This document shows, piece after piece, positions 10,736 through 22,826 of a DNA stretch of 64,000 nt; the stretch's first letter is position 1, and every line of letters begins with the position of its first letter. The translations under genes and the position numbers were made by a program. The notes below the pieces were generated by a model. That model worked only from the letters and a program-made list of their open reading frames with translations, searched no databases and was not told where the DNA came from. The DNA comes from Oreohelix idahoensis. Taxonomy: Eukaryota; Mollusca; Gastropoda; Stylommatophora; Oreohelicidae. The stretch covers positions 1 to 64,000 of the forward strand of contig JAMPIV010022921.1 of assembly GCA_024509875.1 (NCBI GenBank), given 5' to 3'.

Positions 10736-13283
10736 GTTGTTGGCCAGCACGGAATTGTACAGCTTGTCGCATAGAATAGTATGATCAATAAATTTTCCGT
10801 ATATTCTTCCTTTCTCCCACCCGTGTCCTCTATTTATTATCACTCTTTACCTTTTTCCTGTATTCTCGCATTCGTTCGTTTGCGAAAAATATTTTTTTCC
10901 CATTCTAACGTTTACCTGTTTCTTTCTCATACTGACTAGTAACCTTATTACGTAGATGTCAGTCGCTGCAGTCTGACGAGAAACGGTGAATTTTCATCTA
11001 TCTCAGACATATGAGCAGACTTTTGTCTGCATTTTCAGCTGACACGCGCGTTTTCTTCGGCTGAGCGCTTAGGTGAGGCGCGATAACCGACATCTCCACG
11101 GCGCAGTATGAGCCATTTGTCTGGCAATTCCATCTGACACGGCACTCACTGTTGGCCCAGGTCAGCGTGAGGTGTGAAGACGAGAAGTGTCAGTTATGGC
11201 ATGCGTCTTGTTATTGTGAAGTGTTAAAGACGCGAAGTGGCAGTTTCTGGCAGTCTCTTGGTTTAATGGAAAGTGTTAAACGAAAAAAAGGGAGACTATT
11301 TTCGGATTTGCATAATAGCGCGCATCCTTTGTCCAGTTTCATATGTCTACCCAGGAGCTGTAAACTTTATTTCATTCAGCCCTCAAAATTCGCAGTAGAC
11401 AGGTCACTCATGTAAAGAATAAGCTGTATAGCGAAGTTTCTCAGTGTGTTTCGACAATTTGTCGAGCTTCTAGACTTCAGTATATATATCAGTGTATAAT
11501 TCTAAGTTGTGCGATTGCCTGTAGTTCTGTGTTGAGGTAATATAATATATCTAGTATTTCGTGAAGTGTTTAAAGTGTTAAATCGCTCATTTCATTTTAA
11601 CTAGTTTCTTTTGTGCAGAGTGATTAAATTAAAATATAGACTGTATTATTTTCCAGTAACGTGTTTCAGTGGAAAGCTGAATAAATTATATTTCTACCTT
11701 AAACTCAGTCGGCTATTAATGAATTTAATTTAACTGCTAAATACTCAGTCGAGAATATTTTAAAACTAACTTATCTATGCTAGATGCCTCATGAGTGTTG
11801 ATGGAATACGTATGTATTCCTAATTCATGATGAGTGATGATTTTGTGTATATAACTTATTTTACGGGAAGTTTAAAATGATAAGTCAAGCTGTACGCTTG
11901 CAGTTTATGACGTAAGTTATAACCGTAGTACATAATATGTAAAATATTTCATGTGTTTTTTTCTTTTATTCAGTGAATACTGGGGTAACCCAACTTTGCC
12001 GGCGTTTAGTACAGAGACGTACCTGTGAGAAACATAAACATTTTATATCTTTAACCACGTGGGTTTTCAAGTAATACCTGTCTGACAGGGCGTGTGCCTT
12101 CAAGAGATAGACAGAATACCAATCCCACTAACGGGTTTTTTAAAAAGAATAAATGCGTATACTGTGCCTTTGCGCCAGATATTATTTCTGCACAAACTCT
12201 CTAGTACATTTTTAGCCTTTGTGGCAAGTAAGATATTACAATCAATAACTTTTTCCGACACTGTTGATAAGCGGTGGTGTGACCAACTAAATTCCTATAA
12301 TGAAAGAAGACACCGACCTGACATTCCTCATTTCTAGAAACAAATCATTTGGCACTGTGCTCGTTGTTAGTGTTCGTGCCGGGACAAGATTTTAATGTGA
12401 CTTAAACAGACATCCGAAAAGTAAGAACACCTGAAGCAGAGAATTCAACCCGTCTTTTTGGAACTGGGGATTTCTTGGTCAAGACTGCTTTCGACAATAC
12501 TGTATGTGAATGTCCTAAAATTATGTTTCCCGATGCTGTCATCAAAGCTGTAAGTACGAAAGAGAACACGTGGCCACGGCTGAATGAATAGAGTGAACGC
12601 AGGTCAGAGTGTTTCTTTACTGTTGTAGTTTTGGCACCCATTTTTTATGTCTGGATTTCTTATGCAAGGGTTATTGTGCTAACAATATTTCCTCGTAAAA
12701 TAGATCAGAGTATCAAGGGGGGAAAAAAATCTTAGACTCAGTCATATGTATCTGTGACTCTTTGGGGCTATCACTTTCTTCTAACGGAACTGTGAGCTAT
12801 ACATCGAGGGGGAAAGATCATACTAACGGGTCTATCATCCTTATAGCAATACCTTGATTTTTTTAATGACTTTCTGTATATGATATGATGTAATTTTATA
12901 TGTTTTGAGAGAAGTTTATTCTGATAAAATAAACTACTCATAAACTTATTCCAGTGCGTTGGTCAGCTCGTTCCAAAATTATCTGTATAATCATTGTTAT
13001 AGTTTTCCCACGTGTGTGCGTCTACATATTGTCAAGTGTGTGTGTGCACGTGAGTGGTAATATATATTAATATATGTATTTTTTATAGACTCTGACTCCT
13101 ATTGATCTGTTGTAGAAGATAGGCGGAAAGAGAGAAGATTCTCGATTTCCGGGACAGCCTCTATAAATTTCTACCATCTCACTCGTGGAAATCTATTTCT
13201 ATTATCACATCTCACTGTGGCTATCACTCATTCTAACCTATTCAGAAATGACCAACCCAAGTCTTAATTCCCCTATCAAAAAT
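10736..13283. other. Unassigned sequence
   Basis: No gene or known element was recognised in this 2.5 kb. Open frames at 11152-11415, 12092-12337 and 12402-12641 (minus) have no known motif. Part of 11150-11290 is loosely self-similar (GAAGTGTnnnAGnnGCGAAGTG type blocks). The rest is AT-rich. Confidence 0.4.
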
Positions 13284-13535
13284 CTACGACACAGCTGTTA
13301 TTAATGTCTTTGTAGTTCGCTTTCTCTCTTGTGTCCATAGCAAGGCAGTTCTGGTGAAGGTATCATAGTCTCTTCTGAGGATGTGGCCAACCCAATTCCA
13401 GCGTCTACCCGCTATGATGGTGCGCATTTCCTCTTGGTGGCTCAGAGTTAGCAGTTCTTGGTTGGTGATAGTGTTCGGCCAGACAATTGGAAGAATTTTC
13501 CTTAGGCAGGTTGTGTGGAAAGAGGAGCTGGAGGT
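13284..13535 (-). pseudogene. C-terminal RT fragment of a LINE c relative
   Basis: The minus strand encodes a stretch matching LINE c near 43525-43760. Shared motifs are FHTTCLRK, WPNTITNQ, TIIAGRRW and GHILRRD. This is the zinc-finger-like tail found downstream of the RT in RTE-type LINEs. It is a 5'-truncated and diverged fragment, with the downstream GRPKTTWRR segment degenerate. It cannot encode an active enzyme. Confidence 0.8.
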
Positions 13536-14055
13536 TGCCAGCCCCATGCACGTCTTCGTAATAGGGTACCTTGTACGAGATGCCGAAGGATGCAGCAGCC
13601 CTATTCATTCCGTTTCCCTTCAGAGACACACCCCCCTCCCCCCAGGATTTACACTTGGACAAATTACACAGAGGCTGCAATTATTCCAAATACATGTAGT
13701 CTGAAACCTGAAAAGAGACACGGTGTTATCAAGTTAGATTTCTAGAGAGCTCAGTGTTTCTAAAGTAGATCCCAAAACAGACTCTGAGTTGACTACCGCT
13801 GTTCTGTTGCATAGAATAAAACTGGACGACGTTATCATTTAATAAGTAATTCGTCATATCTTTCACACAAAAATAAAATACACACAGACCGTCACATGGA
13901 TTAGGCTTCGTTTCAAGGCAGTTCACTTAGAAGCACCTTTTGAAGGCCAGTCATGTCAGCTTTTCATCTCAATTTACCGATGTCTGACCATCATCATCAG
14001 CTGCTGCCATCTCCACATGGAAGGACGGCTGCAGTATATCTCCAACGTTTTCTGT
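13536..14055. other. Unassigned sequence between LINE fragment and minisatellite
   Basis: No coding homology or repeat was recognised. The overlapping open frames on both strands around 13400-13700 are shadows of the LINE fragment or chance. Confidence 0.4.
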
Positions 14056-14590
14056 CTCTTATGTTGGTGGTACACTCTGATAGACTCTTTCCTGTCCATC
14101 TCTTATGTTGGTGGTGCACTCTGATAGACTCTTTCCTGTCCATCTCTTATGTTGGTGGTGCACTCTGATAGACTCTTTCCTGTCCATCTCTTATGTTGGT
14201 GGTACACTCTGATAGACTCTTTCCTGTCCATCTCTTATGTTGGTGGTACACTCTGATAGACTCTTTCCTGTCCATCTCTTATGTTGGTGGTACACTCTGA
14301 TAGACTCTTTCCTGTCCATCTCTTATGTTGGTGATACACTCTGATAGACTCTTTTCTGTCCATCTCTTATGTTGGTGGTACACTCTGATAGACTCTTTCC
14401 TGTCCATCTCTTATGTTGGTGGTGCACTCTGATAGACTCTTTCCTGTCCATCTCTTATGTTGGTGGTACACTCTGATAGACTCTTTCCTGTCCATCTCTT
14501 ATGTTGGTGATACACTCTGATAGACTCTTTCCTGTCCATCTCTTATGTTGGTGGTACACTCTGATAGACTCTTTCCTGTCCATCTCTTGA
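14056..14590 (+). repeat. 44-bp minisatellite, about 12 copies
   Basis: The unit starts CTCTTATGTTGGTGGTACAC and continues with TCTGATAGACTCTTTCCTGT and CCAT. Copies are nearly identical, with a three-state variable site (ggtac, ggtgc, gatac), implying recent expansion or homogenisation. Confidence 0.95.
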
Positions 14591-15299
14591 TGTTACCTTC
14601 CCTCTTATAGCGCTGTCTTCCTCTTGCACGTTTGCCTTCAACGCTTTCTTCTGTTATGGTCTTCAGTAAGGCTAAATTATTTTAGCTGTCCAAGTTGGGT
14701 CTCCTTCGTTAATTCTCTTTTCATTCCTAGGTTTTCTAGGACCTCTTTATTTGCTTTCTTCTCTTTTCTTTTGTCTGACCAAAACTGATGCAAATTTACT
14801 GCTTTAAAATCTTCTAAATGCATTCAGCGGACTTCGTTCAGCTTGGGAGCAAGTCCTGTGTCCGAAATAAGTTCTGTTATCAGTTGGCATATTGCTCGTT
14901 CCAAATTTGCTTATCCCAATTTACAGCTGGAGAATTTATAGTTAATGAAATTTGTAAATTGGAAACATCGTGTCATACTTTCATATCTTCTTCGTACACT
15001 CTGAGACGTCTACTTGCATATTTTCAAAGAAAGCAATGGTTAACTCTATTTGCATCTCCATAGGGGTTTTTTTTTCTTCCGAAAATGGTACAGGTGACGG
15101 TCATATGTGCTTTCAATATTCCTCATATGTTGGTGGCATCTTTGAAGCATATCAGCACATATTGTAGCTTTTGCGTACGTGAAAAGTCGTATAGAAGCGA
15201 CAATACTGAGATAGTATTTAAGTGCAGTTTGTACATGAGTTTGGCATACAGTTGTTATTTGAGTGTCGTATTAAGACTATTTTAAACTTGCTGAAAATC
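14591..15299. other. Unassigned sequence
   Basis: Nothing was recognised in this AT-rich 0.7 kb. Overlapping frames of 65-81 codons at 14818-15285 have no known motif. Confidence 0.4.
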
Positions 15300-15339
15300 C
15301 GTTAGCCCCATGTGGTTCCCGGGGATCTCTGATGAAACA

Positions 15340-15960
15340 AAGAAAGAATACGCCACTGCTCCCTCAGGAATGTCTTTTTATTCCCTATCCAGCGGCACTT
15401 GGGCTTCAGCCCTTCGGCCTGATGACATGAAACACATTTTCATGGCATTGCGAAGTTGGGGAGCCTGTGGACTTTCCTTCCCACCCGGTCAGGAGCCAGG
15501 TGTTTGTGCCATCTCCGCTCCTTCCCATCCATAGAGGGTTTGTGCTCAGGAGCCGCTCAGGCTACCCCAGTCCCCGGGCGAAGGCACTACTTCAAATGTC
15601 TTCGCCAGGGCTCGAGTTAATCCAGTCCAAGTCCCGGTCGAAGACACTACTCCAGATGTCCTCGCCAGGGCGCGAACCTGGATCAGTGTGGTAACCACTA
15701 CGCTAGCGCGGCTCCCTCAGGAATGTCGTAAAACGCGTCTAATATGAGGTTGTTTATGGGACTTGCAACCTCGTCATGTAGAACACATGGCTGCAGAAAC
15801 CACCTCTGCAAGTGCATGTGAATGCTTAGTACCGGCTTCCCGCAATGGAGAACAAGCATCAGTGGTGACTGCATGCTCCATAGGGAGTGAGAAGGGAAAT
15901 AATGCTGATTATGAATATTCGTTAAGTTGTTGCTCTTTAAAAACGTGAAAGAATACTGTT
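15340..15960 (-). repeat. Old dispersed repeat, copy 1 (host of a SINE)
   Basis: Outside the SINE at 15375-15716, the sequence to about 15900 aligns with 45655-46110. Shared stretches include CAACCTCGTCATG/CAACCTCATCACATG, AAACCACCTCTGCAAGTGCATGT and ATGCTCCATAGGGAG. On the minus strand the two copies also share peptide-like blocks (LQR, DEV), so it may derive from an old coding element that I cannot name. Confidence 0.5.
15375..15716 (-). mobile_element. tRNA-derived SINE (family S1), 342 bp
   Basis: On the minus strand the head starts at 15716 with GGAGCCGCGC and has an A-box match TAGCGTAGTGG and a B-box-like GGTTCGCGCC. The far end is AT-rich. Direct repeats TCAGGAATGTC at 15364-15374 and 15717-15727 mark target-primed insertion. 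An internal block of about 75 bp (GTCCCGGTCGAAGACACTAC type) is duplicated here compared with the other two copies, explaining the greater length. Confidence 0.85.
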
Positions 15961-16189
15961 CACGCCAGTCGGAAGTAGAAGCACTTCTCGTTGTATCTGG
16001 AGATGTCATCTTCACTCACCCACGGGAGGCTGTCGCTATTGCTATTTGTGTATAGACGTGATTTTAACTCACGTAACTCGTCAGATGCGAAGAGCCCAAT
16101 AAGACGAGTAAAACTATACCTTGTATGATTATTGTTTCTGGTACTTATAGATTCATCTGGTTAGTGTTTCCGGTACGTGTAGATCGTCT

Positions 16190-18350
16190 TGTTATTGTTG
16201 GTAGTGCTTGTAAATCTGGTTAATATTTTTTGGTACTGTAGATGATCTGATTTAGTGGTACTGCAGATGATCTGGTTAGTATTTTATGGTACTGTAGATG
16301 ATCTGTTTAGTATTTAGTGGTACTGCAGATGATCTGGTTAGTATTTTATGGTACTGTAGATGATCTGGTTAGTATTTAGTGGTACGTGTAGATGATATGG
16401 TTACTATTTAGTGGTACGTGTAGACGACCTGGTTAGTATTTAGTGGTACGTGTAGGTGATATGGTTAGTATTTAGTGGTACGTGTAGACGATCTGGTTAG
16501 TACAGTATTTAGTGGTACGTGTAGACGATCTGGTTAGTATTTAGTGGTACATGTAAATGATCTATGCAACGGGCTGATCACCCGTTTGCAAGTCACTTTG
16601 ATTACGGAAACAGCAGCAGATGGGCTGCTTTGTCGTTGCCCTAAAGACGCCACTAGGCGTGATGGGAAACAGCGGCAGAGAAAACCTGTCTGCTGTTGCC
16701 CTAAGACGCCACTAGGCGTAATGGCCACTGACTGCTTTGACGGTTGGTGGCTAAGGACGGAAGAAGAAGAAGAAGTAAATGATCTGGTTAGTATTTAGCG
16801 GTACGTGTAGATGTTCTGGTTAGTATTTAGTCATACGTGTATATGATCTGGTTAGTATTTAGTGGTATGTGTATATGATCTGGTTAGTATTTAGTGATAT
16901 GTGTAGTTGATATGGTTAGTATTTAGTGGTACATGTATATGTTCTGGTTAGTATTTAGTGGCATGTGTATGATCTGATTAGTATTTAATGGTACATGTAG
17001 ATGATCTCGTTAGTATTTAGTGGTACGTGTAGATGTTCTGGTTAATATTTAGTGGTACATGTATATGATCTGGTTAGTATTTAGTGGTACGTGTAGATGT
17101 TCTGGTTAGTATTTAGTGGTACGTGTATATGATCTGGTTAGTATTTAGTGATACATGTAGACAATCTGGTTAGTATTTAGTGGTACATATATATGATCTG
17201 GTTAGTATTTAATGGTACGTGTAGATGATCTGGTTAGTGTTTAGTAGTACATGTATATGATCTGGTTAGTATTTAGTGGTGCATGTATATGATCTGGTTA
17301 GTATTTGGTGATACATGTAGATGATCTGGTTAGTATTTAGTGGTACGTGTAGATGTTCTGGTTAGTATTTAGTGGTACATGTATATGTTCTGGGTATATG
17401 TTCTGGTTAGTATTTAGTGGTACGTATAGATGTTCTGGTTAGTATTTAGTGGTACGTGTATATGATCTGGTTAGTATTTAGTGGTACATGTAGACGATCT
17501 GGTTAGTATTTAGTGGTACGTGTAGATGTTCTGGTTAGTATCTAGTGGTACGTGTATATGATCTGGTTAGTATTTAGTGGTACATGTAGACGATCTGGTT
17601 AGTATTTAGTGGTACATATATATGATCTGGTTAGTATTTAATGGTATGTGTAGATGATCTGGTTAGTGTTTAGTAGTACATGTATACGATCTGGTTAGTA
17701 TTTAGTGGTGCGTGTATATGATCTGGTTAGTATTTGGTGATACGTGTAGATGATCTGGTTAGTATTTAGTGGTACGTGTAGATGTTCTGGTTAGTATTTA
17801 GTGGTACATGTATATGTTCTGGGTATATGTTCTGGTTAGTATTTAGTGGTACATATAGATGATCTGGTTAGTATTTAGTGTTACTTGTATATGATCTGGT
17901 TAGTATTCAGTGGTACATGTAGATTATCTGGTTAGTATTCAGTGGTACATATAGATGATCTGGTTAGTATTTAGTGGTACGTGTATATGTTCTGGTTAGT
18001 ATTTAATGGTACGTGTATATGATCTGGTTAGTATTTAGTGGTACGTCTATATGATCTGGCTAGTATTTAGTGGTACTTGTAGATGTTCTGGTTAGTATTT
18101 AGTGGTACGTGTGTATGATCTGGTACATGTAGATGATCTGGTTAGTATTCAGTGGTACATGTAGATGATCTGCTTACTATTTAGTAGCTAGTGGTACGTG
18201 TTGATCGTCTTGTTACTATTTAGTGGTACGTGAAGATCGCCTTGTTAATATTAAGTGGTCCATATAGTCCATATTTTTAGTATCAAGTGGTACATATACA
18301 TCGTATTATCAATATTAAATGGTACATGTAGATCGTGTTGTTAGTATTTA
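16190..18350 (+). repeat. 32-bp minisatellite, about 65 copies
   Basis: The unit is close to GATCTGGTTAGTATTTAGTG followed by GTACGTGTAGAT. Variants alternate (ACGTGTAGATGTT, ACGTGTATATGAT, ACATGTAGACGAT). Blocks recur at a 429-bp spacing, for example TGGGTATATG at 17391 and 17820 and GTGTTTAGTAG at 17237 and 17666. A SINE interrupts the array at 16564-16774. Units at both edges are more degenerate. Confidence 0.95.
16564..16774 (+). mobile_element. Short SINE carrying the 3' tail of LINE c
   Basis: This 211-bp insertion in the minisatellite is flanked by 11-bp direct repeats GTAAATGATCT (16553-16563 and 16775-16785). Its last 80 bp or so match the 3' end of LINE c (43855-43925), including the end of the coding frame, and it ends in (AAG)n. 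The first part (about 60 bp, with the inverted repeat AACGGG...CCCGTT) is not in LINE c. A block of about 60 bp ending in CGCCACTAGGCGT is present twice. It is best read as a SINE mobilised by LINE c machinery. Confidence 0.75.
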
Positions 18351-18855
18351 GTTACATGTTTAGATATATATCAGCAAGATTTCAGAACCTGCAATGGTCT
18401 CATAATTTACCAAGACATTCGAGCAAGTACTCATTATCCTATAGAGAACTAGGAGCATTTGCACAACACCATTCATAACATTGCACTTGCTACCTTTGGG
18501 AGAAGACACTGAAGTCAAACAACTGGTGTGATGCCAGATCAAATGAGATGATACTTGTCATCAAATCTAAGCGGAATGTTAGCAATCATTGAATTCTAGA
18601 ACTTTACAGATACTCAAGACTATCAATAGCAAAGTTCAACATACCGCTCGACTTTGTTGAAATGGCTTTAGCTCAGCGAAAACATCCAGACTGTAGCACA
18701 AACAGGCAACACCAGGCAAAAGTACGAATGTATCAAGAAAGCCCGCGGTCTCCAGAAAAAAAGACGACAGTACTCAAAACAATCATCGGGGAGGAACTAA
18801 CTGATAAAGGTAAACCGATAGAGATGGGTTGAGCATTATACTATGTATAATACTT
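18351..18855. other. Unassigned sequence
   Basis: No gene or repeat family was recognised. It may include more of the degraded LINE seen just downstream. Confidence 0.35.
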
Positions 18856-18869
18856 ACTAATATTTAGGG

Positions 18870-18990
18870 CTGCGCAAATGCAGGAGACATAACAGTATTG
18901 CACTTGAAGAAACACCATTACTAGATGTAGAATCATACATATACCTTGGCTGCAATATAGACAGTTGGAGTGACAGACAAGGATACCAAA
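18870..18990 (+). pseudogene. Degenerate LINE RT fragment
   Basis: With one frame change the plus strand reads a short stretch like the RT-to-tail transition of RTE-type LINEs: leucine-rich, then LLDVESYIYLGCNID. Compare the YLG motif in LINE c near 41410. The fragment is too short and too decayed to assign to one of the LINEs in this window. Confidence 0.5.
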
Positions 18991-18999
18991 AATAAGAAT

Positions 19000-20930
19000 A
19001 CAGAAGGAAAGATATAGAAATAAAACGAAATCAAGTACAACATGTCACGAGTGGTTTGCAGAGTCTGTCTGAGACAAGACAAACAGTCTGAGTGACGTCA
19101 GAGACGAGACAAAAGTCTGAGGGAGGACTGAGAAGATAGATGAGTTATGGTGTTGAATGTGGATGGAGTGAATTATAGCTATCAGGAGTAAAAGATCAGA
19201 TAATGACTCTCCCCTCCTGCCACTCAATGACTATGTTTCAAAACTACTTTCACTCCGCCTCTCTCTCTGCTAGGAGTAAGGACCAGTGCACGTTAGTGAC
19301 TCCACAAACAATCAAGTACAAATACAGATAGGAAAGGCGTCTAATCCGAACTTGATTGTCTAATTTATTAACAAAACTATGGCAATACAAGAAAAAAAAA
19401 GTCCAATCATAAAGAATCAAATCATAAAAATGTGTTTAATAAACTTGATAGACAAACAATGCTAGTAATGATAAGAATCATCAGAATAATCAACCTAGAC
19501 GGGTACCAATGAGCTTGGCTCTCACATCTCGGTTTTTCAAATTCCCACTATTATTGGGCTAGATATTCTACTACTTCCTTCTGCAGGGAACCATGAAATA
19601 AAGAAGTCCCTACACACACCCACTTTCCCGCTGACTTCTTCTGGTCAGCAACAGCTGTTCAATCCAACTTAATGACCCTGTCCCGCAGTTACTTCAAGCT
19701 CCGCCCTCACCAAATGTATCTTAGTGCACTCCCAAAGTCCTTCTTCGCCAGCACACTTGTGTTTATATTCTGGATTACAGCTGTTGGCTGATCGCAGACG
19801 GAGATATGATAACCCTTTCCTCTCTCTGCTTCTGACAATCCGTGGAACCAACCCAAAACTATAACTCCACCACGAAAAAAAGAATTTTTGGGATCAATGT
19901 TAAGTCCTCTAGATGTAAAGGTGTGCTTTAAATCCAGGATCTAAAGGGGTAGCGTTGAATGCGCTCAAGATTAAATATGCGTTGGAGGTAATAAATCCAC
20001 TATTGGCGCAGGCCCGCCACTTCCTGTGACGGCGCGTGATAATATGGATGGAGTAGCTCTATAAAGTTGATGCCAGTGGAGCATGGGTGCTCCACTTACT
20101 TTGCGAGGGTGGCGTAAGTTCCCAGCAAGGGAAATCACCCGAATTTACACGTAGTTGGGTGTCGAAAAATCAAACAACTTTTGTAGGTGGGAACACTCCA
20201 ATGTAAAGGGTTAGAAGATTTATCCTGCCTTTCCAGGAAGGCAGTTCCGGCAGATGGCTCAGAGGTCCCTTAACTCAGTCGGAGTTAACCGGTTCTCGCG
20301 AGATTGTGAAGAACTTCCCGCACTAAAAGTAGCTGGCAAACTGCACAAAGATCTCTACCACCTCTCGACAGAAGTTCCAGGGACTAAAATCATTTAGAGA
20401 CACAAGGAGACTAAATATATACTGAGAATCTTGTCACATATGGTCAAACACCCGGACAGAAAACGAAGCAAAACGACGAAACGATTCCCGGAGGATTTCT
20501 CATGGCGTCGCACTACAAGAAGGATTGCGTAACAGAGCGACCGCTGTTACGCTGCGAGGGTCCCAGACTTTCACTGGAATCAAAAACTACGGGGGAAAAT
20601 TTTGCTGCCCAGCGAGGAGCGTTGCGGACGCGTCACGAAGACACCAGCATTAAAAGACATTTTTTTTTCCGATGGCCACTTTCGCGGGAGCATAGGGGAG
20701 TTAACTTGTCAGATATAAGTAACATGCTAGCAGCGACCAAAAACAAGAAAAAAGGATGAAAAATGGGCGTGCCTACAATCAAGAAGAAGTTAGGGGGAAG
20801 GTAGCTCCACACTAGTGCCAAATTTCGAACCCTGCGTCACACAACACAAAAATCAGAGTCTTCAATTAAAACGTCAAGTCGGTCCTATTGTGTGTATCTG
20901 AAACAAGGAGAACAACAAAAACAGCAACCA
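19000..20930. other. Unassigned sequence
   Basis: About 1.9 kb with no recognised coding or terminal motif. The part from about 19360 to 20500 has an LTR-like look (AATTTATTAAC stretch, few open frames), but no partner copy, ends or target duplication were found, so I do not call it. The part from about 20890 to 20940 is the 3' untranslated end of LINE a. Confidence 0.35.
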
Positions 20931-20939
20931 AAAAAGCTA

Positions 20940-21660
20940 CAGACACCATGAGGTGTAGCGGTTTGGAAGAGAGAGCGCCAGACTATGCTATCGGCTGTCT
21001 TCCTCCTGGCCTGGTTCCATTCTAGTCCTCGGTCCTTCAAAGATTGTCTAATGTTGTCCTCCCAGCAGACTCTGGGTCGTCCTGGGGGTCTGGATCCCTG
21101 GCTCTTAGTTTCCCATGCTTGTCGTGGTAGCCGATCTTCTCCCATTCTGCAGACATGGCCAAACCATCTTAGTTGGGACTGTTCTACTTGGGTTTGCAGG
21201 GGGTGGGATTTTAGGCCTTGACGTATCGTCTGGTTGCGGACCATATCTCTTCTTGTTACTTCAACCACCTTCCTCAGATACCTCATTTCTGAGGTTTGGA
21301 TCTGGCTTTTGTGGGTTGTAGTCATTGCCCATGACTCGCATCCATATGTCAAGACTGGGACATAGGTGGAGCGGTATACAGCCATCTTCGTTTTCTTACC
21401 AACCTCTCTCTTGCTGAGGAATCCTCGATTTATGGCCTGAAAATGGCTCCCAGCTGCTGCTTTTCGAGTGGCCAACTCTTCTTTGATACCTCCCTTTCGG
21501 TCTATAATAGCTCCGAGGTATTTAAAGTGGTCGACCTGCTCCTGGACCTGTTCTCCCAGCTTAATCTGATGTCTTCTTTCTTCTCGTGATATCACCATGG
21601 ATATTGAGTTATCTACCCTTCCAAGATGGAGGTGAAATTCGTTTCTCACCTTAGACGCCG
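20940..21660 (-). pseudogene. LINE a (RTE-type), C-terminal part of the RT protein
   Basis: A minus-strand frame of 254 codons starting at 21649 carries MVISREE, the FKYLGAIID block, the VLTYGCESW motif, the WFGHVCRM motif and PGRPRVCWEDNI. These come in the order typical of the region after the RT palm in RTE-type LINEs. It is the 3' piece of the element whose RT lies at 24775-25713 and whose endonuclease lies at 28087-29085, all on the minus strand. LINE b sits between this piece and the RT piece. The last 20 or so residues of the frame are likely 3' untranslated sequence. Confidence 0.85.
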
Positions 21661-21887
21661 AAAGAAAAACATCAGGAATGTGTATATTTCGATGGATATC
21701 ACCATGTTATGTTAAATTATAGAATAAAAGATACATCAGAGTATCTAGTGGTGTAGATATTTTCCTATAACTGACCTCGAAACCCTCGAATCGGTCGGTT
21801 GGATCGGAGGGTTGATCAGTGAGTTAACAATTCACTATCGTAAAACAAGCTATTGTTACCGAAACAGAACCAGGCTCGACAGTAAAC

Positions 21888-22826
21888 ATGACTCACTCAA
21901 ATATCTTGGGGGCTAAGGAGATTTCTAAAATTGGATACTGGAATGTAAGAACTATGTATCAAGACGGAAAATTGGAAGAAGTAATTAAAGAAATGGATAA
22001 TTATAAGTTGGACTTATTGGGTGTCAGCGAGTGTAGATGGACAGGGAAGGGCATAAAATATATTTCAGAAGAAAAAAAGCAAATTATATACTCTGGTAGT
22101 AATGATTGATTTTTCAAGCTCTCAATTGTACAATGTTATGCACCAACTAACGACGCTCTTGATACCACAAAAGATGACTTCTATGAAGCACTTCTAAGTA
22201 CCATCAACACAATACCCAAGCATGACATAATAGCAGTCATGGGTGATTTTAACGCCAAAGTAGGTGACAACAACGATGGAGTACAAAGATATCTCGGTAC
22301 TCATGGCATAGGCTGTTTGAATCAAAATGGCGAAAGACTTCTAGAACTTTGTGAAATATCAAACCTCGTTGTGGCAGACACCATCTTTCCACATAAGAAT
22401 ATCCACAAGATAACATGGAATTCACCTGATGGCAGAACTAAGAACCAGATAGATCACTTCTGCATAAGCGCTAAATTTCGCTCATCAGTTCAAGACGTCA
22501 GAGCATACAGAGGTGCAGAGATCGGAAGCGATCATAACCTCTGCATAGCTAAAATGAGAATTAAACTGAAGAAGTTATACCAACCGAATAAAAATAGAAG
22601 AATAGATGTACACAGACTGCAATCAAATGATATAAAGAAGGAATATAATGTCAAAATGAACAACTATTTCGATGCTTTAGGCAAAATTGACAACGATATC
22701 ACCACCAAGACAATCGATACTAAATGGGAACAACTGAGAACAGCAATGACAGAAGCAGCTGTAGCGACCACCGGATACCTAGTACATAAAAAGAAAAAAA
22801 TGGATGAGAGAAGATACTTGGGATAA
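21888..22826 (+). pseudogene. LINE b endonuclease domain, internally deleted
   Basis: The frame opens at ATG 21888 and shows endonuclease (EEP family) landmarks: YWNVRTM (about 21938), SECRWTG (about 22027), MGDFNAKVG (about 22240), the TIFPHKN-to-IDHF block (about 22380-22460) and GSDHNL (about 22527). This enzyme nicks target DNA for primed reverse transcription. A TGA at 22107-22109 interrupts it. At that point about 50 residues found in LINEs c and d (the GVA...LLEW region) are missing, while the frame stays in register, so a deletion created the stop. A frame break in the A-run at about 22795 separates it from the RT. Confidence 0.87.

Noticed and set aside
11152..11415. Small gene of 87 codons
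   Set aside because: No motif, no homologous copy in the window and no supporting signals; length is compatible with chance.
10178..18350. Possible CRISPR-like arrays
   Set aside because: Units are head-to-tail minisatellite copies with no unique spacers between repeats, in a eukaryotic transposon-rich context.
19200..20500. Possible LTR
   Set aside because: LTR-like composition only; no paired copy, TG/CA ends with duplication, or primer site were found.
20502..20759. 85-codon plus-strand frame
   Set aside because: No known motif, and it overlaps an equally open minus-strand frame; likely chance.
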